DNA from: ARS98 sp030744725
Lineage (GTDB): Bacteria > Planctomycetota > Planctomycetia > Pirellulales > Pirellulaceae
Length of the DNA: 7,556 bases
Reading direction: 5' to 3'
NCBI GenBank assembly: GCA_030744725.1
Contig: JASLPZ010000340.1
Coordinates: 1 to 7,556 of the forward strand
In this document: positions 4,723 to 7,556 of the stretch, piece by piece
Layout: every line of letters starts with the position of its first letter
Position numbering within the stretch: position 1 is the stretch's first letter
Notes under the pieces: generated by a model
Told to the model about the DNA's origin: nothing
Database searches by the model: none
Seen by the model: only the letters and a program-made list of their open reading frames with translations
Program-made: the position numbers and the translations under genes

Positions 4723-7556
4723 TTACGGCTCCTCACTCGCGTGGGAGAATGTGCGGACAATCCTCGAGATGCTGCCTTGGCGATCCTTGATCGAAACGGA
4801 GATCGACGGCGCGCCGGGCAGTTCAATCAATTGTGTTAATGGTAGCTCGTAGACGCCTTCGTAGATCTTCTGAAAGTGTGGTGCCAGGTTCTCGCCGGCA
4901 GGGACGCCGTTGACATCAAAGTCGCATGTCACAACGAAGCTATCGAAATCGACGCCGGAATAATAGTCGTCGACGCCAATCAGGATTCGACTTAATTTCG
5001 AGTTCGCGCCTCGCTTCGGTTCTGTGATTGTTAGCGTGGGACGTTTATCGTCGCCAGCCCACCCAAAGCCGCTCCGATCGGGGTTCGACGGGTCGTAATC
5101 GAAATCAATCGGGCAACCAAGATCGATCCATCGCACGATCGTGCGACGGTCTCGATCGGAAAGTGGTTCCACCTTGCCGGCCTCGATCGCTGTGGGGGGC
5201 GGCATTCGGCTGCCGCGAAAGTCCAAATCGGATCGGTCGCGGTTGGACTGTGTATTTTGCAGTGGTTCTCCAGCCAATTCCAGAGTCTGGGGATCGCCGG
5301 GATCGCGAGCAGTTGGAAAGTCGTCGTTTGACCAGCCATCCAGCCGCTGGCCATAGAGCTTCCAGACCAGCAAACTGCGGCGTGATTGGAACTTGCGAAT
5401 GTAACGCGATGCATTGGTTTGCCGCCAAGTGCCGTTGTGGATCACCGGCTTGTGGCCGAACTGCGCGCGTGTGTCCGCGGCCAGGCGATAATAACTGCCG
5501 GGCCACTTACCTTGATTTGGAACCTTCACAAGCTCGCCATCAGCGTCCAGGTTCAGATTCCCCGCCGGCTGCTTGCCCTCTTTTGCCGTGTGGCAGGCGA
5601 CACAGCTTCTTCGAAGGATCGGCTGGACGTCGCGTGCGTATTCGACATTTACCACGGCGCTCGATTGATAACGCAAGCCGGTGGCGTCAGCCGTATCCCA
5701 CTGCCGCGCGGATTCGTCATGGTTCTTGGCGGTTAGCAGCGGCGTGTGCTGTGTGAGATCGAAGACTTTGTAGTCACTCTGTGCGGCAATGGTGTCGGCA
5801 AACCGTGTCGGCTGTTGGCTATGAGCGTGGCAACCACCGCAGTCGTGGCGGACTTCGCCGGGCCGAAGCTGGTGCCACGTTTGCGCCATGTTCAGTACCA
5901 TTCCGTTCTTGTCGAGTGTCTGGAATGAAAACGCTGTGTCTGCGGGGATCTTCGCCAGAAAACTCGTGTCTGGATTTCCGTCGGAATCGGTCGGCTGCCG
6001 GCCTGCTTCGTCGAATTTACGCACAGGAATTTCGCCCAGGATCCGCAGCCGCTCCTGCGCATGGCTGAAGAACAGGCGGCCGCTGTTTTGGCCACGATGA
6101 CGATCCGTGGTTGGCTCCATCGCCAGAATTCGAACGGCGTGAATTTCGCCGTTGTCATAAACCCCGGCCTCGGCTCCTTGGTTGAACCAATTCAGGGAAG
6201 CTCCGTTTTGCGAGGTATTGAAGGGATCGAGCCCACGGAAACCGTTGCGATCGCGGTTGGCGACGAAAGTCGCCGTGACACGTCCATCGGGTACCCCGCC
6301 TTCCGGATAGCTCTCGCGTTTATAGAAGCTGGACGTGCCCACCAGGCCGAACGGTGTGCCAGCCGGCAAGTGCGGCGACAGCGAGCCATCGTTAGCCAGC
6401 GGCGCGATGGTGGCTGGTTCTTTGACTCCATAGATACGCTCGTAAGAAACCACCGCACGCGGCCACTGTTCGTTGTACCGGGCATCGTTCTTGATCAGCC
6501 GCATCTGGTCCGGGCTGTCGATCGGATCGCCGTTCTTAAGCAGATACAATCCACCATCGATCGCTGGCTTCTTCAAACCGTTTTGATGGTTCCCCGGCCC
6601 TGGTGAATAAACGGTCAGCAGATGATTGTCCGGCGCGGCCGACGGATGCGTGAACTTACCAACACGTGGCGAGTCGTTTTTTCCTAACACCGAAGCGTCG
6701 GCCGGCCCTTCGCCGTTGTTGGCAAAGCGCGTCAGCGATGTGAGACCAAATGGACTGAACGGCAAGCGATATAGTTTCGGTTTGCTGTTGTAATGTCGGC
6801 CAAATCGCGCAGGCGGATTTCGCGGATCGCCACGCCATCCTGGACCGAATCTGGAATATCCTTCCGGCACCGAGGGAGGCAATTTGAAGTAAGCGCCGAA
6901 GCCGCTGTTGTTCTGATTGTAATACTCTTCGGCGATGATCGAACCGTCCGACAGCTGCGTTTGAAAGTGAAATGCGTTTGGGGCGCCGCCCGTGTCGAAG
7001 GCGCTGATTACCGGACTCCACTTCGTGCCATCGGGGTTGATGCTCCACAGTCCCCAGAGAATGCTACTCCGCAAAGCCTGCGATTCCATCGAACTGAAGA
7101 TGATCCGTCCATCTTTGAGCACTACCGGATGCAACGCCATGCCGATATTCAAATGGCCGATGCACTCGACGTTGCTACCATCGTCATCCATCACGAACAG
7201 CTGCAAGGTCGGACCGTTATGCTTGGGCGGCCTGAAGGCATCGCGGTTGCTGGTAAAAACAATCCGGCCCCCCGGCAACGGGTAGGCCCCCATGTTAAAG
7301 ACACCGTAGTCGAGATGCGTTTTACCGTCTTCGCGCGTCACAAAGTCGCTCGACCAATCTGCCGCGCCAGTATTCGGTGTGAATCGCTGCTGTGTGAGCC
7401 GGACGATCTTGCGCGTCTCGAGATGGATCTTGTAGATATCGGCCCCGGCCTTGGGAAACTTGCCAGCCCAGTTGATCGTCATGTCGTGAATGTGCGAATA
7501 AAACACCCACTGGCCGTCCAGCGAAACGACCGGATCGACGACCGATCCCATTCCGC
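4723..7556 (-). CDS. HzsA-like beta-propeller diheme cytochrome c protein (5' end missing)
   Basis: Probably an exported multidomain redox protein related to the alpha subunit of anammox hydrazine synthase; its reaction is unknown. The frame is open to the right edge with no stop. The first ATG in the window (7551) falls inside what looks like a propeller strand, so the true start and signal peptide lie outside. Numbering from that ATG (942 residues), PD40/TolB-like repeats occur near 5-20, 90-103, 139-154, 194-210 and 300-316, for example DPVVSLDGQWVFYS and HPVVLKDGRIIFSS. Two heme c motifs follow: CGGCH at 571-575 (bases 5827-5841) and CVACH at 650-654 (5590-5604). Met783, in SRMPPP, is a candidate distal ligand of the second heme, followed by a cytochrome-like TIVRWIDLGCPID stretch. 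Residues about 838-942 look like an Ig-like beta sandwich. The order propeller, heme, heme matches HzsA as I recall it. Stop TAA at 4725-4723; first gene of the apparent operon. The domain call is firm; any enzymatic role is not. Confidence 0.85.
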   Translation of the reverse strand, partial: GMGSVVDPVVSLDGQWVFYSHIHDMTINWAGKFPKAGADIYKIHLETRKIVRLTQQRFTPNTGAADWSSDFVTREDGKTHLDYGVFNMGAYPLPGGRIVFTSNRDAFRPPKHNGPTLQLFVMDDDGSNVECIGHLNIGMALHPVVLKDGRIIFSSMESQALRSSILWGLWSINPDGTKWSPVISAFDTGGAPNAFHFQTQLSDGSIIAEEYYNQNNSGFGAYFKLPPSVPEGYSRFGPGWRGDPRNPPARFGRHYNSKPKLYRLPFSPFGLTSLTRFANNGEGPADASVLGKNDSPRVGKFTHPSAAPDNHLLTVYSPGPGNHQNGLKKPAIDGGLYLLKNGDPIDSPDQMRLIKNDARYNEQWPRAVVSYERIYGVKEPATIAPLANDGSLSPHLPAGTPFGLVGTSSFYKRESYPEGGVPDGRVTATFVANRDRNGFRGLDPFNTSQNGASLNWFNQGAEAGVYDNGEIHAVRILAMEPTTDRHRGQNSGRLFFSHAQERLRILGEIPVRKFDEAGRQPTDSDGNPDTSFLAKIPADTAFSFQTLDKNGMVLNMAQTWHQLRPGEVRHDCGGCHAHSQQPTRFADTIAAQSDYKVFDLTQHTPLLTAKNHDESARQWDTADATGLRYQSSAVVNVEYARDVQPILRRSCVACHTAKEGKQPAGNLNLDADGELVKVPNQGKWPGSYYRLAADTRAQFGHKPVIHNGTWRQTNASRYIRKFQSRRSLLVWKLYGQRLDGWSNDDFPTARDPGDPQTLELAGEPLQNTQSNRDRSDLDFRGSRMPPPTAIEAGKVEPLSDRDRRTIVRWIDLGCPIDFDYDPSNPDRSGFGWAGDDKRPTLTITEPKRGANSKLSRILIGVDDYYSGVDFDSFVVTCDFDVNGVPAGENLAPHFQKIYEGVYELPLTQLIELPGAPSISVSIKDRQGSISRIVRTFSHASEEP

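Noticed and set aside
4723..7556. True hydrazine synthase of an anammox organism
   Set aside because: No other subunit is visible, the residue expected to ligate the first heme differs, and the neighbours are unrelated to anammox metabolism.

Overview
The window looks like chromosomal DNA of a free-living planctomycete, probably Pirellulales-like. This rests on protein type (a hydrazine-synthase-alpha-like propeller/cytochrome and a secreted transglutaminase-like protein), moderately high GC, weak Shine-Dalgarno sites, and short GC-rich palindromic repeats with a CGGTC-GGGA-GACCG core. I recall such repeats as common in this phylum. The assignment is an inference: no rRNA or phylogenetic marker gene is present.

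All three convincing genes lie on the minus strand and read from the right edge leftward. First comes a gene cut by the right edge (7556 to 4723). It encodes a large exported protein with TolB/PD40-like beta-propeller repeats, two CXXCH heme c sites and a C-terminal beta-rich domain, resembling the catalytic alpha subunit of anammox hydrazine synthase. After 131 bases carrying a nested inverted repeat comes a secreted 635-residue protein (4591 to 2684). It has a transglutaminase-like Cys-His-Asp triad and two Asp-box-like motifs. Its 3' end overlaps by 64 bases a GTG-started 807-residue, 12-helix MMPL/HAE3-type RND transporter (2747 to 324). Direction, spacing and overlap suggest one transcription unit: an exported redox protein, a secreted protein-modifying or protein-binding enzyme, and an inner-membrane pump.

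The left 323 bases hold no credible gene but are dense in structure. Positions 1-42 form a compound inverted repeat. Positions 127-287 hold three REP-like palindromes, one inverted and two in tandem, bracketed by a 17-base near-perfect direct repeat that resembles a target-site duplication. A 13-base palindrome at 284-296 overlaps the right direct repeat. The most notable points are the gene combination (an HzsA-like diheme protein with no HzsB or HzsC visible, next to a transglutaminase-like protein and an RND pump) and the apparently inserted REP block.
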